NCBI RefSeq assembly: GCF_032854445.1
Contig: NC_088295.1
Location: forward strand, 36,054,510-36,118,509
Source of the DNA: Liolophura sinensis
Taxonomy: Eukaryota; Mollusca; Polyplacophora; Chitonida; Chitonidae
DNA length: 64,000 nt
Reading direction: 5' to 3'
The notes beneath the pieces were generated by a model. The model did not search any database. It saw only the letters and a list, made by a program, of their open reading frames with translations, and was not told the DNA's origin. Both the position numbers and the translations under genes were made by a program. Below are positions 1-13,600 of this stretch, one piece after another. Each line of letters starts with the position of its first letter. Position 1 is the first letter of the stretch.

Positions 1-1601
1 AAATTAAAACTTCAACATCGATTTCAATGGACTCTCCAAGTTCAGCAGGCAGTTACTATACAGTCAAAGATTGGTTTGCAACTTTTATCAATCCAGGGGC
101 AAAATACTTTAATGCAGTTGTGGAAGATGCTCTTTTATCATTAGATATTTCTCCATTTTACAAAATTACATCCTTACCTAATGAACATTGCTCCCAGCTA
201 CGGAACAGAGCAGAGTTTTATCGGAAACTGTGGGAAAAATTAAATTTGCCGAGTTACACTGATAGTTCGGGTAGTGTTAACTGTACAGAACAAAGTACTG
301 AAAGCGATATCCAACAGCCGCCATTGAGCAAAGCACAAAAACCTGTAGAGAATTTGAATGAAGGAAATTATTGTTACAGAGTCAGAAATTACAGTGTTCC
401 AACAACCAGTTTGCAAGAAACAGTCCTGTGTGATTCCTGTGGAAAGAATCCAGACATAATTGGTTTGAATTTAGCCATAAAAAATCTGAAGGAGGTCAAG
501 ACGAGTGTAGAGAGGGCTGCAGCGTATTTGAAGGAGTATGTGGGGCATATGAAAATTGTTCTGTGGAATGCGAAAGCTTTTCAGTCAATCCGTTTCAGTC
601 TGGACAAGTCTCGTGGCCTGTTGAGCACTGTCAATGCATTTTCTTCACCTATAAAGCGACATTTTTGTGATCTAGCTCCAGCCTATGAAAATTTGGTTAA
701 GGTGATAGGTTTCTCAAAATATTTCTTTTTCAAGAGTAGGAAAGTACAAATTGAACTGGTGATATCTTCTTTGAAGGCTGTGCTAGAAATCCTTGATAGT
801 GCAATTCTTTCTGCCACATGCAGTCTGGGAGAACTACAGGTTCCAGAAATCAACACTGAGGAAAACCATGAAAGCTGTAATCAATGTTTCCATTATATCC
901 ACACCTCTTTACAGTCTACTGCTGCTTCAGACTTTATTTCGCTGGAAGCAAATCAGTCTTCAGGACATTCCTCTAACAACATGTACTCCCCTTCTGAACC
1001 AACATCGGAACATTCAAGTGCCGATGAGCAGAGTCAGATCCCCAAATTCAATTTTAATACAAGTTGGTTACTTAAAGACATTTTGGCAACTTTCGAAAGA
1101 CTGAAGAAAACCTTTGAGAATGGTCACTTAGATTGTTCGTGGAAAGGCACTAGGATGCTTGAGGAAATCACAGAAAAGCTGTTATTGCCTGATGAAATGA
1201 GACATGGTATTTTATATGGTGGTCAAGGCATCTGGTTACAGCAAACTTTATCAAAGAAAAAGTACTACCAGTTGATGAGCTTCAGAGGAGAGATATTGAG
1301 GATTAATCAGCTGTTACAGAAATATAATGAGCGAAAGCTTACACTCCAGCATCTACAAAGATCAAAACGTAAAATGCTAAATAAGAGATGGAATGTTTTC
1401 AGTATTTATACTGATAAGCTCAGCCATGCATCACTACAAAGACTTCAAGATCAGTCTAAAATATTGAATGAATGTTTATTGTGCCTTGAAAGTGCCAGAT
1501 ATCCAGAAATTCAAACATACAAGACGGATGAGATGCGGGAAAGACTGCAGCATCTTGTGGAACGAATACCAGCGGCCATTGAGCTGTGTCAAAAGGGACT
1601 G
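1..1601 (+). CDS. N-terminal large exon of the SUMO-site protein gene (partial)
   Basis: The frame is open from the left edge through 1691, with coding-like composition throughout. The first ATG in view is at 27, but sense codons precede it. The product is predicted mostly helical, with Leu/Lys/Glu-rich stretches around residues 150-270 and 340-520, and a Ser/Thr/Glu-rich linker near residues 290-340 that is likely disordered. I see no signal peptide or membrane segment. A strong donor, CTG|GTAAGG at 1602, gives phase 0 and joins in frame to the acceptor at 2846. Without splicing the frame reads another 29 codons to a TGA at 1689-1691, and an AATAAA follows at 2379-2384. Which end is used cannot be settled from sequence. 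No homolog recognised. Confidence 0.7.
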
Positions 1602-4600
1602 GTAAGGCTTGTTAAATTAAATTATTTTAATGTAGCTATGCAGTGGTTATCCCATCAGCATATTATGACAAAATATGATGATGTCGGTTGATCAGTGCAT
1701 GTGAATGACATGATCACTGTACAAGTCACAACTGTTGTCACATTTGCTATTCTGTTTGATATTGAGGTAAAATCTTGATCAAATTTCTGTGACATGTTTC
1801 CATGACAAAAAATGTTAAATTTGAAGAATTTGATTGCCAAACCGCTTGAGATAAAGACTCCATAATTGGAATGCTAATTCAAATTGAAGTGGACTAGCTT
1901 TGTTAAACTGCCAGGGTTGTTTGGCCAAGTTTCTAGTTGCCATGGTCAAAAAAATTAACATGCATGTAGCAAGCTTCAGTGATGTGATTGCAATAGAAGT
2001 AAAGAGATAAGGATTTCATGTTTGAAAAGAAGCTTCATATTGAGGTCAGCAAGGTTCGTATTTAACCTGGCCATTTTGATCATTTTGTCCATGGAGACTG
2101 ACTAGAAACACAAAGTATGAATGATATGGACATATAGTCAAGCCATTTAACACAGGAATGGAGTGATTTGCCGGTAGGTTCCTTTTGGAGTCTGGAATCA
2201 AAACGGATAGAGACCAATGAGGGCATTTCTGAAGTAGAGAAAATTGTCACCGATATATTGAAGTAGTTCAAGTTTTAGAGTATACTACTGCGGTGTAAAC
2301 CTGCCTAGAGCATCATTATTGTGAAGTACAATACCTGTCCTTAGTTCATACAATACGTGTCAAATTATCTTTCTTTACAATAAAATGTTAGTGTTGGACC
2401 TATATCACATTTGCATAATTTTCCTAATTATGAGTCATGATTAACTTTTTGTACAGGTAGATAGAACTTCGCGAAAACTCTTGCACTAGTACTGCAAAAA
2501 AAGAAGAAAAAATTATTTATCACAGTTATTGACATTTTTACACAACAATATTCAGACTTAAATCTGAGACAGCTTTTTGTAATTCCAGTGGTGATATAGC
2601 TGCGTAAAATTCCAGACTGGCAGAAAGAAATATAAATAGTCCATGTATATGTCAAATTTCAGAATGTATAATCTATTTTTTTCATGTTATCTGTAACAAG
2701 GATTTTGCCATACTTTGGAAGAAAAATACGCTACATTTTGACCTTAGCAGAGAACAAGACACCTTTTAGAACGATAACAAATATTTTGCAAGTGAAAGTT
2801 TTGTACCATCTAGTATTTTGTTTAAAGCAGTATTTATGATTCCAGGCCAAATTGGAGGAAAAACAAAGTTCAGACAGGCAGACGAAGGAGGAATTGATAA
2901 GTATTCAGGGAAGCCCTCTAGGAAGTGCCAGTGAGCCATTGCTGCATGGGTCAGTGTGTGAACCTCTTGGTGGTGAAGTGAAGACCAGTCAGTCAGTCTC
3001 TGAAATGCATTCATCGTTAGAAGATATGGACGCGGATGCTTCATCCACTTCGGGCTTTCAAGATGAAGTATCAGTGTGGGCCAAAGGAGCAGGCCCAGAT
3101 CCACCACATGTAAAGGTAACCTATTTCTCCTCTACGAACAGTGTGCTGGAACCTTCTGACCATGTCCTGGAAAAGATTGCACCAAGAAATGACCACACGC
3201 GCTGGGCATTGGCTGCAGCTCTGAAGTCTGAGTCCTCACTTGATACAAGACCAGTGTTGGTAAGCAGTCCTAGGAACGATGACACAAGGCGTGCTCTGGC
3301 AACAAATACAGATGTCCGTGCTACAGAGTATGAAGAATCACCGACAGAGGATATAGATATGAGGAGAACCACAGAGCAGAAAAGGGAAATTCTAAAGGTA
3401 CTGTATGCATATTTTACAGGTGCATGTCAAAACAAAAGAAAGTGTTTCACCCAAGTACTCTTTGTTAATGACATTTCTGCTGCTTGTCAAAAATTGCCAC
3501 AATTTTTATTAAACACTTCTGCCGAATTAGTTCAATTAATGTAGCTGTGTCCATTCGTCTGCATGTCATTCCATACATCAAGCTTTAGTTTTTGTGCAAT
3601 AACTGCTCCAAAAATTATCCGAACTTTGGTAAATGTTTTTGAGCAGTTTGACTTGGGATATTTGGTGGGTACATCCTTCGTCAGTTTTGCAGGCTGCTGT
3701 GCAGCCTTTTTTTTTTTTATTAGAATGTTTCTTTACAAAAGCTCTTGCAGTATAGCATATTATTTTCCACCTTGCTTTAGTTGTCTCAAGATTTAGTTTA
3801 GCACTAGATTGATATAATATTGTAAATATTGTTAAGTTTAGAGCCCACTTGTCACAAGATTTAGTTTGGCACTAGATTGACTTAACGCAGTTAATGGCGG
3901 TATAGAACTCATTTATCACAACACTTAGTTCTCCACTAAATTGACTTCATCTTGTTGAAGACACTTGGAAGTTTGAATTTTGCTTGTTTTTTTTTTTGTA
4001 AAAACATTTACTGTTCAGTTTTGTTCCAAGCCTGGATTTAGGATTAGCACAATCTCTGTTGAAAGTAACGATTATTACCAAGCAACGTTGCCAATATATA
4101 ATATATTTGTTTTTCAGTTTCATGTTAAAGGACCTAGTCAGAAGGGCATTGGCCGAGGAAGATTTCAACCTAACCAGCATCAAGGGAAGCCCATATCCTC
4201 CATCGGTGGTCAAACTCGCAGACCAGCATATCATAGGTCCTATAAACAGAATTCGGCACTGTACCGCTCTTCAGGCCTGCTCAGGAATTGTAGTGGAAGA
4301 GATGCACATGTTCCTGTTGTCCAAAGATACCCATTTGCTGTGGAAGAACAATCATCATGTGTGCACTATTACCCAAACACCTCATACAACAATTACCCAT
4401 CTCACCAAAGTAAGTGTGCATTGTCAAGTGTATGGTGGGATGTGTGCTAGATTTCAGATTAGCTTTCAGAAACACAGATCTTCACTCTTCCTTTCACTAT
4501 CCTGGACCTTGGTCTTTTCTTCTGTGCTGTCCTCAATATTTCAAAGCTGTGTAGCGAGAAAGTGTGAAGTGTCAGTACCGGTGTCGGTGTTGGTGTCCAG

Positions 4601-7600
4601 GTAAACTTTTTTTTTTATTTATAGCTCCTGTATAGTGGCTCTCATTTATGGATAGAAGGTTAAGCTTTTTCTTATAGCTTCTGCACATGTATAATGGGGT
4701 CTTATTTATTGATTGAAGGTTAAGCTTTTTTTGTTTAGCTGTATAGTCTAAGGTATGGTGTGTAAATGCACATTCTCAGATGGCAAGTTAAGCTTTTATT
4801 TTTTTATCTCCTGTATAATGGCAATCATGTGGATCTCCAACATACAGCGATAGAAAGTTGTGTTTTTGAATGATTTTACTTGACAAATAAATTGACAAAT
4901 TGACTTTCCGTTCAGAATTTAGAAGTTACATAAACTTTAGTTTGTTTTCTGTCATAAACATTCTCTAGAAATTAAACCATGAAGGGCAACAATTTCTTGT
5001 ATACGAGATTTATGTCTCGATTTACCATTTTTGTTCTTAAGAAAGGTTTCATGTAGGATTACAATTTTTATGCACGTGCCTACGTACATGTAGGATAAGG
5101 GGTATTGGGTTCCTCTGGCGATTTTACCGTTTTCCTGTTTTATGGACACAGATTGACAAGCCTTTCTTGTAGGGCTACAGTGTCTTATGCACTTGTCTAG
5201 ATGAGGTTTTTGTCTCTAGCTAGTTTACCAGATTTGAAGAGTGTAAGAATTTACCTTGGTATATATCAATTTATATGGTATACACAGTATCTGTAGAAAG
5301 CTTTCCACATCTGTATTAGTACTAGGAGCGTATTACACTGGCCGATGCATGTGCCTCCCTATACTGTGATGGAATGTCTAAACCATCCACACAAGACAGT
5401 GACTGTTGTCCGCTAAGTATTTGGTCAGCCAATCAGAGGGCTGCAGTGGCCACTCATAGTACACAGGATTGCCACACAGGATTGCCATGAATCCTTCCCA
5501 TGACAGGATTGCCTGTCATGGGAAGCGATGTGCGTATTACTCCAGCAAATTTAGGTTTGCACACATGTAAGGAAAGGTAACAAAAGGCAGATGCTCCATT
5601 GTTGATGGTCTGCAGGTGTGTTAATTACTGTAAGTTACAAAATTAATAACTTTGACTTCTTTTGTGTATCAGAATCCACTTCAAGAGTAAAGCTGAACTT
5701 CTGCTTTCACATGTATCCCACATGCGCAATTCCAAGTTTTACAGAGGTGAAAAGCAGAAGATAGAATCAGTGTTGAATGTGTGTCAGAATCTGCATGTAT
5801 ATGATCCTTCCCATTGGCATATTTCTAAAGTTGTGGTATCTGTTGAAAGTCTGTAAAAATAGTATGTTTGTCCGTCATTTTCCATAACCACCCATACGCT
5901 GTCAGCTGTTGTTGTGCACCAGGAATAATATCAATGACCCTGGATCTGTTTGATGCTGCTGTATTTTACAAGAATCTTCTGCGAGACAACTTTAAGAAGT
6001 CAATTTTGTACTAATATATGGTCTGCTTACAGGTAACTTGGTTTGTATGCCAAATTATGGCATGCCTGGAAACATGCCTGGAAACATGCCTGTTGGCAAT
6101 CCTGTTTTGGCATATGTAGGTATCTGTACTTTTGCTGTTTATGGTTTCTGTTATTGACTACTACCACTTTCCAAAACTAACAGCATGTTGCATATGTTCC
6201 TTGAATGTTCTCTTCCAGGTGATGAGAATTTGGATGATATATCATCTCCTCAACTGAATCACAAAGTTTAGTAAGTTCAGTCATATTGTTATGAGCACTG
6301 GCTTCACTTCATGAATCTCTCTGAAGGATCTGTAGGCTAGGCGTTGCTGAATATTGTCTGGAAAAGTTATTTGAAAAGAATTGTGTATTTCTTGGTGAGA
6401 AAAATCATATTGACCAACCTTGCAAATGAAAAAAAATGTAAACAAATGTTTTGTAGAGATGCCATGTGGAAATTTTCGTAGGTTTTAAGATTGAATACAT
6501 ATATATGTTAATGTGTCCCTTAAAACAGGTGCTGTATGAGTTAAGCTCCTCCTAATCTCACCTTCATGGACATACATGAACTGTAATAAATTTACTAATG
6601 TGACAGAGATGGTCTAATTCACTTAAATAACATCATTAGTTTCCTCATTTCATGTTGATGTTTATTTTCAGAAAGTTAACATGTTGCATTTTGCCAAAGG
6701 CACCATCTGAGGTTAACAAAGCTATTTTGAATATGACCATAAAACATGTTCTGCTACCATCCAGTTGTTACTTGTTATGTTGATCTATTAGCTGCTTGAT
6801 ACAAATTATTGTATAATACATGTACAAGAGTTTGCTACAGGGCGTGAATGGGTAATTGAGCACTTTTGTGAAAACAAGCTGGCATATTCTATCCAGATTC
6901 AGATGTGTGAAAGCAAACAGAATCAGTACTAATGATGGTTTATTTCCTTTAGAGAGTCGCCTATATTCAGCTCTAGATGTAAATTTGGTCATATTCGCTA
7001 CCAAAATTGCCTTTAGTCATTGACACGTAACAACACTAGCTCTACACATGGATATGTTGGAAGTCCATATCATTGCAAGGAAAATGAAATTAGAACACTT
7101 TTTCTAATTCATAATGTTAAAGTCGATAAGCCTGGTTTCCACGGAAAGTAACCAATGCCTTGGGTGACGTCAGAGTTATTCAAACAACAATGGTATGCTG
7201 GATATTTGGCTGAATTCAACATGTTTGATGGAGGGTGACACCAGTTACCTAAACTGCTATCGACTTAACTGCAAACCCTGTTACTGACACTGATTCTAAC
7301 AGCATTTTCCTCATAATAGTATGGATGTTCAACATGTCAATGTGTCAAGCTTGGAATGTTACATGTTACTGGCTAAAGGCAATTTTGGTAACGGATATGA
7401 CTGATTTTACAGACAGCTATCTAAAAGAAATACCCTGCAGCTGCTCTCTGAGAAAGACAGACGACTGTAATGGCTTTAAGACTTAACATATCAAATCATA
7501 CCTAGACCGTACTTTCAGTCACACGCAGTGTTAATTCTGTTCGTTTTTATAATTGAAATACATGTAGTTAAAACCCTCTCCTGAATTTTCCGTATCATTC

Positions 7601-10600
7601 AGAACATGTGACTCTAAATCTCTGGTTAATTAGTTTAAAAACTGTAAGTGTAATGTCAGAATTCACACTGGCTGTTTCTTTATTGGGATTATTGCATACC
7701 ACTACCCCTAAACTAAACATTTCCTTATTGTAATTAAAATATGTGGTTGGAAAACCAGTGTGTGGCTGTAGTAGTCTCTGAAAGTATGGTGTGTGCCACG
7801 GAAGTATAGTGTGTCCCAAAAGTATAGTGTGTGCTGCAAAAGTATAGTATGTGCCATACAGGATAGTATGTGGCATAAAGTATAGTGTGTGTGTTTTAAA
7901 AGTATAGAAAATGCCATAAAGTGTTGTCCCAAAAGTATACTATGTGCCATAAAGTACAGTGGGTTCCAAAAGTATAGTATTTGCCATAAAGTATAGTGTG
8001 TGTGTCTCAGAAGTATAGTATTTGCCATAAAGTGTGTGTCCCAAAGTTATACTATGTGCTATAAAGTATAGGTTGTGTTTCAAAAGTATTGTACATGCCA
8101 TAAAGTATAGTGTGTGTTTCAAAAGTATAGTATGTGCCATAAAGTATAGTGTTTGTCCCAAAAGTATCGTATGCGCCATAAAGCATAATGTGGGTTCCAA
8201 AAGTATACCATGTGCCATAAAGTATAACGTGTGTCCCAAAACTATAGTATATGCCATAAAGCATAGTCTGTGTCCCAAAAGTATAGTACAGTATGTGTCA
8301 CGAAGTGTAGTGTGTGCCATAAAGTATTGTGTATGCTGGACAGCTTCTTATTTTACAGGTACGAATACTTGCAGAACATTAACAATGGTTACACAGGTAG
8401 CTATTGTCCACAGTTTAGGTGTTTTTTTCTATTCTTTCCAGCAAGCACATGCTGTGACGAAAACAGTACCTAAACAAGGTATTTGTTGGTGGCCAATGTT
8501 TTGCATACTTTCTTTAGTGATTGTGATTTGTTTGCGTGTTTGTTTTGTGTTCCTTCTCTGCCTTTATAGTAGTTCTTGTCCATGCGTCCACCATCTGAAG
8601 TCCCATCAGAGCATGTGTGGTTTGATGACCCAAATGTGTTGAGCTTCAGGCATGCATGCTGTAGTTTTGTTTGGTTTGTTAAACACAGAGCCACTTTTCA
8701 CCTTAGGATCTCTCTTCCCCCCCCCCCCCCCCCCCTTCAATTCGTGACTCCTGTTGTGCATGTATGCTGGATAACAGCTGGCAGCTGTTGATGTCTGTTT
8801 GCATGCCGCACCAGTTCAGTGTCTTGCACATTTGTTGTAATGTCTGAGGATGCTGGGCTGGTGTGAGAAATTTACAGTGCTATGTGTACATGATATTGTG
8901 ACTGTGTTCTGTGCACATGCTGATACCTCAGTTTGAAAACTGCATGGAACTGTGGTTTTTGTGTATGTCAGTACTCATAATAGCTTAAATGCATCAAAGT
9001 GGTGCAGTTATAAAGAAGTAATCACTTTACTTTCGGATCAGTTGATAGAGAATAAGGTTGTTTTTTTAAATTTATTTTTACATATATCATTTAAGTAATC
9101 AGCATGTAGTCAAAATGCTACCATTTTGTACTGTGTTGCCAGGACAATTATCTACTACTAGTACACATAGCTATTAAAGCCTACCACAGAATAATTTTGG
9201 AAAAAGCTGTTGGCCTTGTTAATTTCAAAGATCCTACATATGTTGGAATGATCAGTCTAAATGGTGTGTAGTAATGATACTCAAGTTTAAGTGCATGTCT
9301 ATAATTTATGAAAAGTTGTCCTCTTCTGAGTAATTTAAGATTGACTGTAACCTTTAATGTAACCTGGCTCTACCAAGTTGCGGTTTATATTGGCTTTGTC
9401 TAACTGTATTTTTAGGAGTACATTTTACGTTTGTGCTGTTGGACGTCACATGTTTTTTTTGTTTTTTTTTTCGCTATTAGATGTCATGAGCTGATCTTGA
9501 AGCAAATTGTTCTTGAAGCTTCATCACATCGAGTTTGAAGATAAGGATCTCAAGAACTGGTCAACTTTTGTAAAATGTCTGCCTGTGCATTTGTCAGTAT
9601 TTTGATTTTGAAGCAGACAATACCTTTGTTCATTTGATGTCTCAAGAAATCCTGAGCCAGATTTAATCAATTCATCTTCATGATAAAGAACTCAAGAAGT
9701 TCAACAAACTTCTTTACTATGTCTGTCTACTTGATTGCTCATCATTATTTTGGCATGTTAGTGGGCAGTAACCATAACCTAGCCATATATACAAATCTGC
9801 AGCGCTGAATTTCATCAAATTTAATCAAATGAGTCTTAAGAATTGATCAACCTGGGATATATCCGTTCTAGCACATATGCATTTGTTGGCATTTTGACAT
9901 TGAAGGAGGCAGTAACCTTGTTTGATTGTGTTTCATCTCCAGAACTGTTTAGGATAATTTAATTAAATTTGGGTGACTGGCCCGGCCTCTATCACCGACA
10001 TATCACAGTTTCCAGTTAGTGACTGTTTTGAATGGTATCACCTTTGATACTCTGATGTCAGTATTGGATATTCTTCTTCATAAAAATCATTAAGGCCATG
10101 ATGTATAAGGCTGTATATTCATAATGTCAGTATTTCTAATTTTACCCAAGAGTCTATGCAGGGTTAATGAATGTCTTCATGTTTCTTGCAGCCAACATGA
10201 TGTCTGCCTCATGTTTTATTTATGCATTGTCTTTGAGCATTACTGAATTTAGTTTGGTATTGTTTTTTTCTGTGATTTTCATGTGGTTATCCCTTATTGT
10301 GAAGCTTTCTGAAGGAGTAGTTTGAAAATATTTTACGTGCGGAGATATTAACTGTAACTGTGTATATTAGCAATTGAATTACAAGTGAATGGTATTGGAA
10401 TGCTGGAAGCAGGCTATGTTAAAGTGTGCTCATAGTGAGCTGGTGGTGAGTCACTTGAAACTATTAACTTGGTTCGTGCTGCATGTCATTGTGAAGTATT
10501 GTGATTTAATCATGTCTTCTATTCAGCATATAAATTCCCTAAATGACCATAAATTTTGTCCACAACTAACTTGCCCATTTTTCCTGGTTCAGAGAGTGCT

Positions 10601-13600
10601 GTCAATTTTAGAAAGGTTTGCTTGGAACATTGGAGGATATTCTAGTGGAAAATTATAAGTACCAAAAATAAAATTTTGTTAAATTTGATTGCTTCTAAAA
10701 ATGCACATTTATGGGTGAAATTTTTAGGGTATGATGCTGTTTAAGGTATCCGGAATAATGCTGGCATTATTTTCTTTTTCTAGACCCCTGGTTCAGACGA
10801 TACTAAACCCAACCAGATACTGCAGACCAAGATTGCCACTGATGCAAACAGAAACCAAAGAGGAGATGGTCATATTAAGACTGAACCCTTAGATAACAAT
10901 GATGCCCCTGACAACTTTCTGGATTTGAGATGTGCTGCGCTTAGTTCTGCCATAGAGGGAGAAAGTGGGCAGAAGTGTAAATGCCAGGTTATGAAATCCA
11001 CGTTTCAAACTGAGACCCCTTTGTGCAAAGCCCGGTCGAGTGACAGGAGGTTGGATAACAACAGAATTCTGCCCAGGGACTTTGTGATTAAAACTGAACC
11101 ATGTGATAGCCCCATTGTGTGTAGAACTCCTGTGAATATCGCTTCACTGAGTCTGTCTGTGAAATCAGAGATGCCGACTGATAGTTCAGCAACACCGTAT
11201 ACACCACATACGCACCAAGTCATGGGTAATCCAAGGCTTTCCTCTGGTTTTATAAGGTGTGCAACAGCAACAACACAGCCGGGAAATCCCAAGGTAACAC
11301 AGAGTACTGAATATTCAGAGTATCAGAAGAGCATTTTAGATGAGAGTGAATGCTTGCCGTGTCCAACAAAAGTTACAAAGTTGTCTTCCCTTGTGCAAGT
11401 GAAAGAGGAAGCAGTGTATGAGCACCCCAATCCTTCTGACATCTATCAACCAAAGGTCATCCCAAAGACAATCTGTAGCCAGTTCAATGCATCACACGGC
11501 ACAGACAATGGCCAGACTGTGAGCAATCGAGAAGTTAATGGTGCTCATAGTTTCTCTGTGCTCAGATCTTGCGAGGTCAAGGTGAAGGTTGAACCGCCAT
11601 CTGACTCGGATGAGGAAAGGAGGGTAAATCCCGAAAAATGCAAGTTTAAAATGACCCCACAGCCCAGTAGTACGAGAAGCAAGTCTTCAAACTGTCCAGG
11701 GAGTAAAACCCTGGTTCAAAAAGTGAAAAGGGAACCTGTTTGTAATGGACATGTATGTATTGCCGAGATGAACTCACCGAAGCAATATCAGTCGGACACT
11801 GCACAAATTATAACTACACCAAAATATGTAGGACCTGTAGGAGCAAATGTGGAACCACTGCCGGACACTGCACAGATGACAACTACACCAAAATATGTAG
11901 GACCAGTAGGAGCAAATGTGGAACCACTGCCGGACACTAGTGTTTGTAGTAACTGTAAGACATCCAATTTCGACCGTCACTATCAAGGAAATTTATACAA
12001 GAGTGCCAGGGCTACCAATGTATGGACTCCCGAACACAGTGACCATGGAGGATTTGAATTACCAAGTGGAACCTTCAAGAAAGAAAGGGAGTGTGGACGA
12101 AGTAATGGTTATTTGGCAGTTAAATCTGAGAACCGTGCACAAAGTGTGAAGAACCGTGTTCAAGTTAAAGCAACTGTATTGTCAGACGATTCAGGGATAA
12201 ACTCATCCATCCAGAAAGCTTCAAGTGCTCTTGTCAAAGCGGAGCAAATTTTGGATCCAACGAATTCTGGTGTGGCAGTAATACCACTTGAAGACGGTCG
12301 TAGAACAACACAAACAGGTAGTAAAATGCAGAGCCCAGTTAACAAAAGCTGCAGAAGGGAAACGGTTTGTCCACCTGGAAAGACATTGATAATAGGTAAA
12401 AGCGAATCTGAAGACAATGAAACTAATAACGCCTCCCAACATATTGTTCAGCCGGAAACTACGAATGAAAACGAAAGAGCGACGTTTGGGAAGGTGATAA
12501 AGTGTGAAATTAAACTGGAAAATAACGGGAAGTGTATGATGCTTAAGTCAGCTGAAGTCCTTTCTGGCCAAGGCAGTATTGGCTCCGAAAACGGTGATAC
12601 AGTGACTGGTTTATCACCCCAGACAAGTGGTTCTTTGCAACAAGCTGGATATGACCACAAAACCATGACCACGCCCATCGAACTGGAATCCTCAATTCAA
12701 ACTCTTAAGAGGGACTTAATAGGTCAGTCTACAATTGCTCAAGGACAGCTTACTCCACGCTCCAGCATCTGCACTCCGGTCAAAATGGGGAAACGCTGTG
12801 TAAAACCACACGAAAACTCTGGTGGAATGACACAGCTAGGTAATAAGATAAGTCAGTCTACAATTCGTGAAGAACAGCTTACCCCACGCTCCAACAACAG
12901 CGCTTCCGTCACAGTGGGGCAAAGCTGTGTAAAACCACACAATTACACGGGTATAATGACAGAACTATGGAGTAAGACCAGTCAGTCTACAATTCATCAA
13001 GGACCGCGTATTCGACGTCCCGACATCAACGCTGTACTTAAAGCGAGACAAAGTTGTATGAAGCCAAACGAAACCTCCGGTAGAACGACACAACATAATA
13101 AGTCAGCTCAGTCTACAGTCAGGCAAGGACCGCTTACTCCACGTTCCGAAATCAGTGTTCCGGTCAAAGTGGGGCAAAGTTTTGTAAGACCACACGAAAA
13201 CTGTAGTAGAATGGCACAACCACATGATATGCCAATTTGGCAAGGACCGTTTACTCCACGCTCCGACATTTCGTGTGTAAGACCACACGAAGACTGTAGT
13301 AGAATGGCACAACCATATAATATGCCAATTTGGCAAGGACCGTTTACTCCACGCTCCGACATTTCGTATGTAAGACCACACGAAAACTGTCGTAGAATGG
13401 CACAACCATATAATATGCCAATTTGGCAAGGGCCGTTTACTCCACGCTCCGACATTTCTTGTGTAACACCACACGAAAACAGTGGTAGAATGGCACAACC
13501 ATATAATATGCCAATTTGGCAAGGATCGTTTACTCCACGTTCCGACATTTCGTGTGTAAGACCACACGAAAACAGTGGTAGAATGGCACAACCATATATT

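Noticed and set aside
4059-4604. Alternative plus-strand frame (DLVRRALAEEDF ...) through the exon at 4118
   Set aside because: Its motif resembles the RALA repeats upstream, but it would need a phase-2 donor; the chosen frame matches the phases of exons on both sides.
7940-8320. Overlapping minus-strand frames reading MAHTILLGHTLYF-like repeats
   Set aside because: Products of the 39-bp minisatellite inside an intron.
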